Source: Neisseria sp. (GTDB lineage: Bacteria; Pseudomonadota; Gammaproteobacteria; Burkholderiales; Neisseriaceae). From it: 64,000 nt of DNA. Each line of letters opens with the position of its first letter. Within the stretch, counting starts at the first letter, position 1. A model generated the notes under the pieces. The model was not told where the DNA came from. It searched no databases and saw nothing but the letters and a program-made list of their open reading frames with translations. Location: NCBI RefSeq assembly GCF_030530745.1, contig NZ_JAUMUI010000005.1, forward strand, positions 33,534-97,533, in the 5' to 3' direction. The translations under genes and the position numbers were made by a program. This document shows positions 54,951 to 64,000 of this stretch, piece by piece.

Positions 54951-54991
54951 TTTTCAGACGGCCCCAACCGTGCTTTGCGGCCGTCTGAAAA
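54951..54991 (-). terminator. DUS hairpin after pyrC
   Basis: TTTTCAGACGGCC and GGCCGTCTGAAAA pair with a 15-base loop, directly downstream of pyrC. Confidence 0.75.
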
Positions 54992-54995
54992 CTTT

Positions 54996-56033
54996 TTAAT
55001 ATTCCGCCGTCCAGCTTACGCTTTCCCCGCCCCGCATCGGTATGAGGAAATCGCCGTTACCGAACGGCACTTTGGGCGCGACCAGCTGAGTGCGTTTCAC
55101 CAAGGTGATGGTGCGCGGGTTTTCGGGCAGGCCGTAGAAGCGGGCGCCGTTTTTCGAGGTGAAGGCTTCGAGTTTGTTTAACGCGCCGGCGTTTTCAAAA
55201 ATTTCGGCATAAAGTTCGATGGCGGTGGCGGCACTGAACATGCCCGCGCAACCGCAGGCGTTTTCTTTGGCGGATTGGGCGTGCGGCGCGGAATCTGTGC
55301 CCAAAAAGAATTTGTGAGATTTTTCGCCGGTTACGGCTTCTACCAATGCCTTGCGGTGGCTTTCGCGCTTGAGCACGGGCAGGCAGTAGTGGTGCGGGCG
55401 CACGCCGCCCACCAGCAAATCGTTGCGGTTGAGCAGCAGGTGCTGCGGGGTAACGCTGGCGGCTACGTTGTCGCCCGCCTCCATAACCAAACGGGCGGCG
55501 TCGGCGGTGGTGATGTGTTCGAACACCACTTTCAGGCCGGGCACTTTTTCCAACACGGGCTTCATCACGCGCTCGATAAACACGGCTTCGCGGTCAAAAA
55601 TGTCGATTTCGGGGTCGGTAACTTCGCCGTGCACCAGAAACAGCATGTTCTGCGCGGCCATTTCTTCCAAAACGGGAATCAGTTTGAACAGGTCGGTTAC
55701 GCCCGAATCGGAATTGGTGGTTGCGCCCGCGGGATAGAGCTTGAACGCGACAATACCGGCGGCTTTGGCTTCGCGCACAAGCTCGGGCGTGGATTTGTCG
55801 GTGAGGTAGAGCGTCATCAGCGGCTCGAAAGTGCTGCCTTCGGGCAGGGCGGCCAAAATGCGCTGTTTATAGGCCAGCGCGTCGGCCACGCTGACTACCG
55901 GCGGTTTCAGGTTGGGCATAATCACGGCACGCCCCATCTGGCGGGCGGTAAACGGCAGCACGGCTTTGAGGGCTTCGCCGTCGCGCAGGTGCAGGTGCAT
56001 ATCGTCGGGCTGGATAATGGTTAAGGTTTGCAT
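54996..56033 (-). CDS. pyrC: Dihydroorotase
   Basis: Closes carbamoyl-aspartate to dihydroorotate in pyrimidine synthesis. The metal-binding start is [11 protein letters not shown] (residues 10-20). The zinc-bridging lysine should lie in [19 protein letters not shown], and other ligands lie in LLVHGEV and [15 protein letters not shown] carries the catalytic Asp. The 345 residues match the class II (E. coli-like) enzyme. Confidence 0.95.
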   Translation of the reverse strand: MQTLTIIQPDDMHLHLRDGEALKAVLPFTARQMGRAVIMPNLKPPVVSVADALAYKQRILAALPEGSTFEPLMTLYLTDKSTPELVREAKAAGIVAFKLYPAGATTNSDSGVTDLFKLIPVLEEMAAQNMLFLVHGEVTDPEIDIFDREAVFIERVMKPVLEKVPGLKVVFEHITTADAARLVMEAGDNVAASVTPQHLLLNRNDLLVGGVRPHHYCLPVLKRESHRKALVEAVTGEKSHKFFLGTDSAPHAQSAKENACGCAGMFSAATAIELYAEIFENAGALNKLEAFTSKNGARFYGLPENPRTITLVKRTQLVAPKVPFGNGDFLIPMRGGESVSWTAEY

Positions 56034-56086
56034 GATATTCCTTTGTTTCTGTATTCAATAATATTTAGATACTTTGATTGCCCTAA

Positions 56087-56116
56087 AGGCCGTCTGAAAC
56101 CTTTTTCAGACGGCCT
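56087..56116 (-). terminator. DUS hairpin downstream of the lipoprotein gene
   Basis: Uptake sequence and its inverse separated by six bases, eight bases after the stop codon. Confidence 0.7.
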
Positions 56117-56123
56117 GATGCCG

Positions 56124-56720
56124 TTACGGACTCACAACCGGGTTTAACCCCAGCGGCCGGCGGCTGAGATGGAGTGCCAGTTGCGCGGGCACATGATCAG
56201 AAGGCGACGTGTTGGCGGTCAGCAGGATTTCTTCGTTGTTGCCGGAATCCAAACGGGCATAAACCAATTGACGGAACAGAAACGGCGAAGAAACGCTGTT
56301 TTCCGAACGAAACCGCGCCGCCGCCCCTTCTCCGCCCTGTTCGGCCACCGCCACAAAATCGCGGCGGGCGGCGGCTTCGTCGGCAACAGCGGTTTTAACG
56401 CTGCACGAAGCGGGCGCGGTGCTGAGGTAAAACACGGCGCCGTTGCGCTCTGTTTGCCACACGGCTTGCGCGTCCGGCTCCATCATGCCCGCAGACAGTT
56501 TTTTCACGGCTTCGGCGCTTAAGGGCTGCAAATTGTGCTGCTGCGCCCATGCCGCCGTGCGCTGCGCGTTGCCGCCGTGTGCGACGCAGCCTTGCGCAAA
56601 CAGCCGCACGGCTTCGGCGGAATAAGCAGCCGCCTGCTCCGGCGCAACGCCGCCCTGCCCGCAGGCGGCCAGCAAAACCGCAAACACGGACAGTAACGGG
56701 CGGGAAACAACGGTGTTCAT
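56124..56720 (-). CDS. Hypothetical lipoprotein (possibly NMCC_0638 family)
   Basis: A 198-residue exported protein: the signal peptide ends VLLAACGQGG, a clear lipobox. The mature part begins with a helical region containing FAQGCVAHGGNAQRTAAWA and has one further cysteine pair partner in TAPASCSVK, so a disulfide is possible. It resembles the small Neisseria family called NMCC_0638, as far as I can recall; the function is unknown. The start is the ATG after an uptake sequence; the longer open frame upstream runs through tusA antiphase and is not real. Confidence 0.75.
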   Translation of the reverse strand: MNTVVSRPLLSVFAVLLAACGQGGVAPEQAAAYSAEAVRLFAQGCVAHGGNAQRTAAWAQQHNLQPLSAEAVKKLSAGMMEPDAQAVWQTERNGAVFYLSTAPASCSVKTAVADEAAARRDFVAVAEQGGEGAAARFRSENSVSSPFLFRQLVYARLDSGNNEEILLTANTSPSDHVPAQLALHLSRRPLGLNPVVSP

Positions 56721-56731
56721 TTCAGACGGCC

Positions 56732-56956
56732 TTATTTGTGTTTGACAACCAGCTTGAACACGCCGCCGGATTCGGAAGATTCCAGCAGCACATGGCCGGT
56801 TTGGCGGCAAAAGGCGGCAAAATCGTCGGGCGCGCCGCCGTCGGTGGCCAGCACGGTAAGAATGTCTTCGGCCTGCATCTGCGCCAGTGCTTTTTTGGCG
56901 CGCAGAATCGGCAGCGGGCATTTCAATCCGGTTACGTCTAAGGTTTGTGCATTCAT
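56732..56956 (-). CDS. TusA family sulfur-carrier protein
   Basis: A 74-residue sulfur carrier. The sulfur-binding cysteine is Cys13 in GLKCPLPILRAKKAL, the defining motif. E. coli TusA passes sulfur to tRNA thiolation, but other members serve molybdenum cofactor or sulfur oxidation; which applies here is open. It sits just before the lipoprotein gene on the same strand, with an uptake sequence between. Confidence 0.9.
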   Translation of the reverse strand: MNAQTLDVTGLKCPLPILRAKKALAQMQAEDILTVLATDGGAPDDFAAFCRQTGHVLLESSESGGVFKLVVKHK

Positions 56957-57026
56957 AATGGGAGGCTCGTTTTCGGTCGGGCATTATTATACGCCGCGCA
57001 GGGCGTTTGCTTAAAAAATATCGGAT

Positions 57027-57941
<915 letters not shown>

Positions 57942-58051
57942 TTAAATTATTTTCAGACGGCCTTACATTCGCCTGACAAATGCAACTTTCCATCAACAGA
58001 AAAGGCCGGTATGCGGCAGCATACTGCCTTTCCTGATAGGAAAGATTGAAT

Positions 58052-58566
58052 ATGGCTTACACACAACTGACCTCAGAGCAACGGTACTACATTTCCAAAT
58101 ACTACCGCAACCTGCCCTTGCTCCAAATCGCACAAACCATCGGCTACCACCCATCCGCCATCGGCCGCAAAAACGGCGGCAGCCTCTGCACCCACCTGCG
58201 CATCGTCTCCAAGCCCTACCGCAGAACATACGGCAGCGGCGCATGGACGAAAGGAAAAGTACCCGGACCAAACCGGTATCGAGAGCGCAAAGCATTTTAC
58301 TGGCAGGCAGTCTTTGCCAAAGCATTGGATACGCAAACCTACTTCTGCCGCCCCTGCCATTCTGAGAAAAGGGTTTGGTGGAGGACACCAACGGACTGAT
58401 ACGCCAATATTTCCCCAAGGGGACGGATTTCAGAAAAGCGGGGGCCGAAGAGGTTAAGGCGGTTGGGGAAGCCCTCAACCGCCGACCGGGAAAAACGCTT
58501 GGTTATGAAACGCCGGCTGATTTGTTTTTGAACGACTCTCAAACAGCATTTGAGTGCTGCATTTGA
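58052..58566 (+). pseudogene. IS30-family transposase remnant
   Basis: The N-terminal part (AYTQLTSEQRYYISKYYRN, helix-turn-helix, then GAWTKGKVPGPNRYRER) and the C-terminal part (DTNGLIRQYFPKGTDFRKA, NRRPGKTLGYETPADLF) are both recognisable, but the middle with the DDE catalytic residues is gone and the two halves lie in different frames. Total length is far below a full IS30 transposase of roughly 320 residues. Resembles IS1655 of Neisseria. No clear terminal inverted repeats were found. Confidence 0.85.
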
Positions 58567-58712
58567 AATGCGAATGCAAGGCCGTCTGAAACGCTTTGTT
58601 CATCCCGCCGTTTTTAATTGATGTGAAACAGAACCTTATTGTGAAAGCAGATGACAACCAGCCTGCCGAGGGGTAACATTTGCGCTCCCCGTATGTTTCT
58701 TAATTCCGTATT

Positions 58713-60215
58713 ATGACTGCTCCCAACTTTCTTGCTTCCGTCGATTTAGGCTCCAACAGTTTCCGGCTGCAAATCTGCGAAATCCACAACGGACAGCTAA
58801 AAGTTATTGATTCGTTTAAACAAATGGTGCGCTTTGCAGCAGGTTTGGACAGCCGGAAAAACCTCGACGAAGCCTCGCAGGAAAGGGCGCTGGAATGCCT
58901 GGCCAAATTCGGCGAACGCCTGCAGGGTTTCAAGCCCGGGCAGGTTCGGGCGGTGGCCACCAACACTTTCCGCGTGGCGAAGAACATCGCCCAATTCATA
59001 CCCAAAGCCGAAGCCGCGCTGGGCTTTCCCATCGAAATCATCGCAGGCCGCGAAGAAGCGCGCCTGATTTACACCGGCGTGGTACACACCCTGCCGCCCA
59101 ACGGCGACAGAATGCTGGTGATCGATATCGGCGGCGGTTCCACCGAGTTTGTTATCGGTTCCGACCTCAAGCCCACTTCCACCGAAAGCCTGCCGTTAGG
59201 CTGCGTAACCTACAGCATCCGCTTCTTTCAAAACAAAATCACCCAAAAAGATTTTCAGGCGGCCATTACCGCCGCGCGCAACGAAATCCAGCGCATCAGC
59301 AAACTGATGAAGCGCAACGGCTGGGACTTCGCCGTGGGTACTTCAGGCTCGGCCAAATCCATCCGCGACGTGATCGCCGCCGAAAACCCGCAGGAACACG
59401 ACATCACCTACGCGGGCATGAAAAAGCTGGCCGACAAAATCGTTGCCGCAGGCAGCGTGAAGAAAGCACGCCTGGAAGGCATGAAGCCCGACCGCATCGA
59501 AGTGTTCGCGGGCGGCCTGGCCGTGATGATGGCTGCGTTTGAAGAGCTGGAAATCGAAAAAATGATGGTAACCGAAGCCGCCCTGCGCGACGGTGTGTTC
59601 TATGATTTAATCGGCCGCCGGCTCAACGAAGACATGCGCGACCAAACCACCGCCGAATTCCAAGAACGCTACCACGTGAGCAAAAACCAGGCCGCCCGCG
59701 TGGCCGCCGCCGCACAGAAGTTTATGGAAAGCATAGGCCTCGCCCAAAACATGCCCGTGCAGGAATTGGCCTATTGGCAGCAATACCTCAACTGGGCCGG
59801 GCTGCTGCATGAAATCGGCGTCGACATCGCCCACACCGGCTACCACAAACATTCGGCCTATATTCTCGAAAACGCCGATATGCCCGGTTTTTCGCGCAAA
59901 GAGCAGAATATTTTGTCGCTGCTGGTGCTCGGCCACCGCGGCGACGTGCGCAAGATGACCGAGCTTGTCAGCGGCAACCGCACCATGTGGCCGGCCATTC
60001 TTTCGCTGCGCCTGGCCGCCCTGTTCTGCCGCGCCCGCCTGCCGCTGGAGCTGCCGCCGTTTACCCAGCTGCGCAGCAGCGACGACGGCCGCGGCTTCGT
60101 GCTGCGCATCAGCCGAAACTGGCTCGACGAACACCCGCTGGTTGGCGGCGCGCTCGAATACGAAAGCGAACAATGGCAGAAAGTGGATATGCCCTTTACC
60201 GTGCAGGCGCAGTGA
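58713..60215 (+). CDS. ppx: Exopolyphosphatase (Ppx/GppA family)
   Basis: Degrades polyphosphate from its ends; some members also hydrolyse pppGpp. The sugar-kinase-like fold starts ASVDLGSNSFRLQICE, with VIDIGGGSTEFVIG and GTSGSAKSIRDVIA as phosphate loops. The C-terminal HD-type domain (about 320-500) contains AGLLHEIGVDIAHTGYHKHS. Length 500. Confidence 0.94.
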   Translation: MTAPNFLASVDLGSNSFRLQICEIHNGQLKVIDSFKQMVRFAAGLDSRKNLDEASQERALECLAKFGERLQGFKPGQVRAVATNTFRVAKNIAQFIPKAEAALGFPIEIIAGREEARLIYTGVVHTLPPNGDRMLVIDIGGGSTEFVIGSDLKPTSTESLPLGCVTYSIRFFQNKITQKDFQAAITAARNEIQRISKLMKRNGWDFAVGTSGSAKSIRDVIAAENPQEHDITYAGMKKLADKIVAAGSVKKARLEGMKPDRIEVFAGGLAVMMAAFEELEIEKMMVTEAALRDGVFYDLIGRRLNEDMRDQTTAEFQERYHVSKNQAARVAAAAQKFMESIGLAQNMPVQELAYWQQYLNWAGLLHEIGVDIAHTGYHKHSAYILENADMPGFSRKEQNILSLLVLGHRGDVRKMTELVSGNRTMWPAILSLRLAALFCRARLPLELPPFTQLRSSDDGRGFVLRISRNWLDEHPLVGGALEYESEQWQKVDMPFTVQAQ

Positions 60216-60229
60216 TGCCTGCCGTTTCG

Positions 60230-60265
60230 GCCGTCTGAAACGCCCCGAACCCTTTCAGACGGCCT
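60230..60265 (+). terminator. DUS hairpin after ppx
   Basis: GGCCGTCTGAAA pairs with TTTCAGACGGCC around a 12-base loop, between ppx and pdxH on the same strand. Confidence 0.65.
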
Positions 60266-60305
60266 CCAACCCGCCGCCTTTACGCCAACAGTTTAGGAAA
60301 CCGCA

Positions 60306-60938
60306 ATGGATTTGCACAATATCCGCGAAGATTACAGCAAGCAGGAACTCTCGGAGGCCGAATGCGACGACAGCCCGATTGTCCAATTCGAGCGCTGGCT
60401 CAACGAAGCGATGCGCGCCGGAGTGAACGAACCCACCGCCATGAACGTTGCCACCGTCAATTCAGACGGCCGCCCCGAAGGCCGGCAGGTGCTGCTCAAA
60501 GAAGTCAACCGGCAGGGGTTTGTGTTTTTCACCAACTATAAAAGCCGCAAAGGCCGCGCATTGGCCGCCGTGCCGTTTGCCGCCCTCACCTTTTTCTGGC
60601 CCGAGCTGGAGCGGCAGGTGCGCGTGGAAGGCAGGGTGGAAAAACTCGACGGCGCCGCGTCGGACGAATATTTCGAAAGCCGCCCCTACACCAGCCGCAT
60701 CGGCGCCTGGGCAAGCGAGCAGAGCGAAGTGATTTCCGGCAAACCGGTGCTGGTTGCGCGCGCCGCCGCCGTCGGCCTGAAACACCCGCTGCACGTGCCG
60801 CGCCCGCCGCACTGGGGCGGTTACATAATCATTCCCGACTGTGTAGAATTCTGGCAGGGCCGCCCCAGCCGCCTGCACGACCGCATCCGATACCGGCTGG
60901 AAAACGGCGTTTGGCGCAAAGAAAGGCTGTCGCCATAA
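60306..60938 (+). CDS. pdxH: Pyridoxamine 5'-phosphate oxidase
   Basis: FMN enzyme that makes pyridoxal 5'-phosphate. The 210 residues carry [35 protein letters not shown], and the C-terminal [15 protein letters not shown], the family signature. AGGA lies before the ATG. An uptake sequence in the coding region encodes NSDGRPE. Confidence 0.95.
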   Translation: MDLHNIREDYSKQELSEAECDDSPIVQFERWLNEAMRAGVNEPTAMNVATVNSDGRPEGRQVLLKEVNRQGFVFFTNYKSRKGRALAAVPFAALTFFWPELERQVRVEGRVEKLDGAASDEYFESRPYTSRIGAWASEQSEVISGKPVLVARAAAVGLKHPLHVPRPPHWGGYIIIPDCVEFWQGRPSRLHDRIRYRLENGVWRKERLSP

Positions 60939-60966
60939 CCGCCGCACCGTTTGCAGCAAACACATC

Positions 60967-62363
<1,397 letters not shown>

Positions 62364-62392
62364 ACGGCAGCAAAGGTACGAAACATAGACAC

Positions 62393-62566
62393 AGGCCGAA
62401 ACTTTTGCAAAATTCTTTGAGGCCGTCTGAAATACCCAAACGCCGTCATACTCGGGCTTGACCCGAGTATCCGGTATTTCTTTCGAAACAATGAGATGCT
62501 CGGGTCAAGTCCGAGCATGACGCAAAAGTTTTAAAATACCGGCGAATTTTGTAAAGGTTTCAGGCC
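62393..62566. repeat. Composite palindromic repeat downstream of serS
   Basis: Outer inverted units GGCCGAAACTTTTGCAAAAT and ATTTTGTAAAGGTTTCAGGC bracket an inner inverted pair of 28-base arms (62444-62471 and 62495-62522) of the family also seen between modA and modB. An uptake sequence lies between outer and inner arms on the left. The 320-base gap has no gene. Confidence 0.75.
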
Positions 62567-62632
62567 GTCTGAAAGCAGCTTTCCGTTGCAGCCGGCCTGT
62601 TGTCCGATTTCATTTCAATAATCTTAACAACC

Positions 62633-62671
62633 GTTTCAGACGGCCTGCCGTATTTTAAGGCCGTCTGAAAC
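62633..62671 (+). repeat. Inverted DUS pair just before holC
   Basis: GTTTCAGACGGCCT and AGGCCGTCTGAAAC face each other 13 bases before the holC start codon, so a hairpin would fall in the leader. It could instead end the serS transcript. Confidence 0.65.
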
Positions 62672-62683
62672 CCGGATACCGCC

Positions 62684-63124
62684 ATGCCCAAAGCCACTTT
62701 CTACACCCATGTCGGCGATCCCGCCGCCTTTGTCTGCCGCCTGGCCGAACGCGCTGTGAAAAGCGGCGGCAAGGTGCTGCTGTGGGCGGATTCGCCCGAA
62801 ACGGCCGATCGGCTGGACGCTCAATTGTGGCAGTTTGAGCCGGAAAGTTTCCTGCCCCACGAGTTGTGGGCGCGCGGCCAAGCGTTTCCGCAAAACGTGC
62901 CGCTGGCGGTGGCCTGCGGCGACGAGTTGCCCGACGTATCCCCCGACACGGTGGTGTTAAACGCCTCACCCGACTTTTGGTGCGACGCCCCTACCCCGCC
63001 CGCGCGCGTGCTGGAAATCGTCGGCACCGGTTTGGAAGAGCTGGCCGACGCCCGCGAACGTTTCAAAGCCTACCGCAAACAAGGCTTTGAAATCGAACAT
63101 CATAATATGCAGGGCAAGGCTTAA
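62684..63124 (+). CDS. holC: DNA polymerase III subunit chi
   Basis: Clamp-loader accessory subunit that links to single-strand binding protein. The 146 residues contain FYTHVGDPAAFVCRLAE, KVLLWADSPETADRLD and the family pair LWQFEPESFLPHELW; the C-terminal half holds VVLNASPDFW and RERFKAYRKQGFEIEHH. The start is the ATG after the DUS hairpin. Confidence 0.94.
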   Translation: MPKATFYTHVGDPAAFVCRLAERAVKSGGKVLLWADSPETADRLDAQLWQFEPESFLPHELWARGQAFPQNVPLAVACGDELPDVSPDTVVLNASPDFWCDAPTPPARVLEIVGTGLEELADARERFKAYRKQGFEIEHHNMQGKA

Positions 63125-63261
63125 GGGCTGCCGGCGGTTAAGGCCCGGCATTTCCGGCCGTCTGAAATATCTGGAACAAACCTTCCCGCACTCCAAAAAT
63201 CCTGCCCGCCATTCTTTCTGATTCAGGTCAACAAGCTGAAAACTATTTATCTTTGGACGGT

Positions 63262-63301
63262 AAATGCAGTTGAGCATTTGCCTAAAAAGTATTAACATGT
63301 T
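63262..63301 (+). promoter_or_regulatory. Palindromes upstream of feoA
   Basis: AAATGC-agttga-GCATTT (63262-63279) and AACATGTT (63294-63301) are two inverted repeats in the 270-base AT-rich gap before feoA. They could be operators; I could not match them to a Fur or FNR consensus. Confidence 0.3.
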
Positions 63302-63394
63302 TTCAAAAATAAATAAAAACCAATACCAATATTAAATCACCCTCTGTCCGTCTTGCCGCTTTCCGACTGTTTCCATCAAGAAAGTAGGTTTTCT

Positions 63395-63667
63395 ATGACT
63401 GCTGTTCCGCTCTCTTCCTTGAGCAAAGGCACTTACGCGCACATTGATTCCATCCGCCCCCAAACCGCATTCGGCGATTTGGATGATTTGGTCGGCCGCC
63501 GTTTGGCCGATTTGGGCTTTTCCAACGGTATGCCGTTGATGGTGGTTGCCGTGGGTGCGCTCGGCAAAGGGCCGTTTGCCGTGCGTTTGGGCAACCAGTC
63601 GCAATTCGCCCTGCGCGCGCCCGAAGCGGCCAAAATCATGTGCCGCGTGGTAACGGAACATTTCTGA
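63395..63667 (+). CDS. feoA: Ferrous iron transport protein A
   Basis: Small cytoplasmic SH3-like protein that works with the FeoB iron(II) transporter. The 90 residues fit, with LVGRRLADLGFSNGMPLMVV in the centre, a FeoA hallmark. The ATG giving MTAVPLSSL is selected by family length. It is followed by feoB. Confidence 0.92.
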   Translation: MTAVPLSSLSKGTYAHIDSIRPQTAFGDLDDLVGRRLADLGFSNGMPLMVVAVGALGKGPFAVRLGNQSQFALRAPEAAKIMCRVVTEHF

Positions 63668-63764
63668 ACCGCTTTCAAACGGCTTCTGGTTTCAAAAACC
63701 GGGATAAGGCCGTCTGAAAAGCTGAAAAGCAATTTTGGAAAACAACATGCAAGAGGAGAACAAT

Positions 63765-64000
63765 ATGAGCGCTGATGCCGCCTCTTTAAGCTATTTCGCG
63801 CTTTTGGGCGCACCCAACTGCGGTAAAACCGTTTTATTCAACGGGCTCACCGGCTCCAACGCCAAAGTGGCCAACTATCCCGGAGTAACGGTCGACAAAC
63901 GCGAAGGCGTTTTTGTCGACGACGCCTCCGTCCACATCATCGACCTGCCCGGCACCTACAGCCTGCGCACCACCAGCCCCGACGAGGCGGTGGCGCGCGA
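63765..64000 (+). CDS. feoB: Ferrous iron transport protein B, N-terminal part (runs off the window)
   Basis: The first 78 residues encode the G domain: GAPNCGKTVLFNGL (G1), NYPGVTVDKREG (switch I), and DLPGTYSLRTTSPDE (G3 region), as in FeoB. AGAGGAG lies nine bases before the ATG. The membrane domain is off the right edge. Confidence 0.95.
   Translation, partial: MSADAASLSYFALLGAPNCGKTVLFNGLTGSNAKVANYPGVTVDKREGVFVDDASVHIIDLPGTYSLRTTSPDEAVAR

Overview
The window is chromosomal DNA from a member of the Neisseriaceae, most likely a Neisseria species or a close relative. The main evidence is the dense scatter of the 12-base DNA uptake sequence AGGCCGTCTGAA (the AG dialect, with a minority of ATGCCGTCTGAA), usually as inverted pairs after genes. 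Correia-type repeats and the gene content agree. Almost everything is core metabolism or housekeeping. I see no prophage, CRISPR array, rRNA operon, secretion cluster or recognisable defence system.

Layout. 0-4 kb: sdhA with the first codons of sdhB, an unknown gene, ubiX and folB. 4-10 kb: plsY, a patatin-like lipoprotein, pth, an rnfH/ratA pair, a SafE-like membrane protein, a BON-LysM protein and a Gfo/Idh oxidoreductase. 10-14.6 kb: rbfA-truB, homoserine dehydrogenase with an overlapping membrane gene, and an Mth938-like protein. 14.7-19.7 kb: a molybdenum island, with moaD-moaE-mobA-moeA on the minus strand diverging from modA-modB-modC. 19.9-25 kb: a minus-strand run hda, HAD phosphatase, cutA, uracil glycosylase; then dedA, an rRNA cytosine methyltransferase and hslR. 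25-34 kb: accA, a RibBA-like protein, a polar amino-acid (probably cystine) ABC transporter, tadA with an N-terminal TfoX-type domain, a LysR regulator, and a DUF485-actP pair. 34-45 kb: a YkvA-like protein, cysK, dapF-DUF484-membrane protein, a TonB-C-like secreted protein, hydrolases, a ferredoxin-like protein, a spermidine-synthase-like enzyme, nagZ and a DegP/HtrA lipoprotein. 45-54 kb: an unlisted 31-codon membrane ORF, PAP2 phosphatase, YheT hydrolase, rep, lysC, greA, proA and xseA. 54-64 kb: tRNA-Arg and tRNA-Glu, pyrC, a lipoprotein, tusA, hemF, an IS30 remnant, ppx, pdxH, serS, holC, feoA and the start of feoB.

Functional links: the moa/mob/moe and mod genes cover molybdate uptake and most of the later cofactor steps. 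hom, lysC, dapF and proA cover amino-acid synthesis from aspartate and glutamate. ubiX and sdhA serve respiration. rbfA, truB, pth, hslR, rsmB-like, tadA, serS and the tRNAs serve translation.

The least ordinary signals are: the small membrane ORF under a palindromic, Fur-like upstream region; sdhA without sdhC/sdhD upstream; the TfoX-TadA fusion; a probable internal start in lysC; a cysteine-free GTP-cyclohydrolase-like domain in RibBA; a short ModC; an HtrA lipoprotein with Asp after the lipid cysteine; and several repeat families (Correia elements including a divergent-end type, a nested 28-base palindrome, and a possible 193-base MITE). None amounts to a clearly new multi-gene system.
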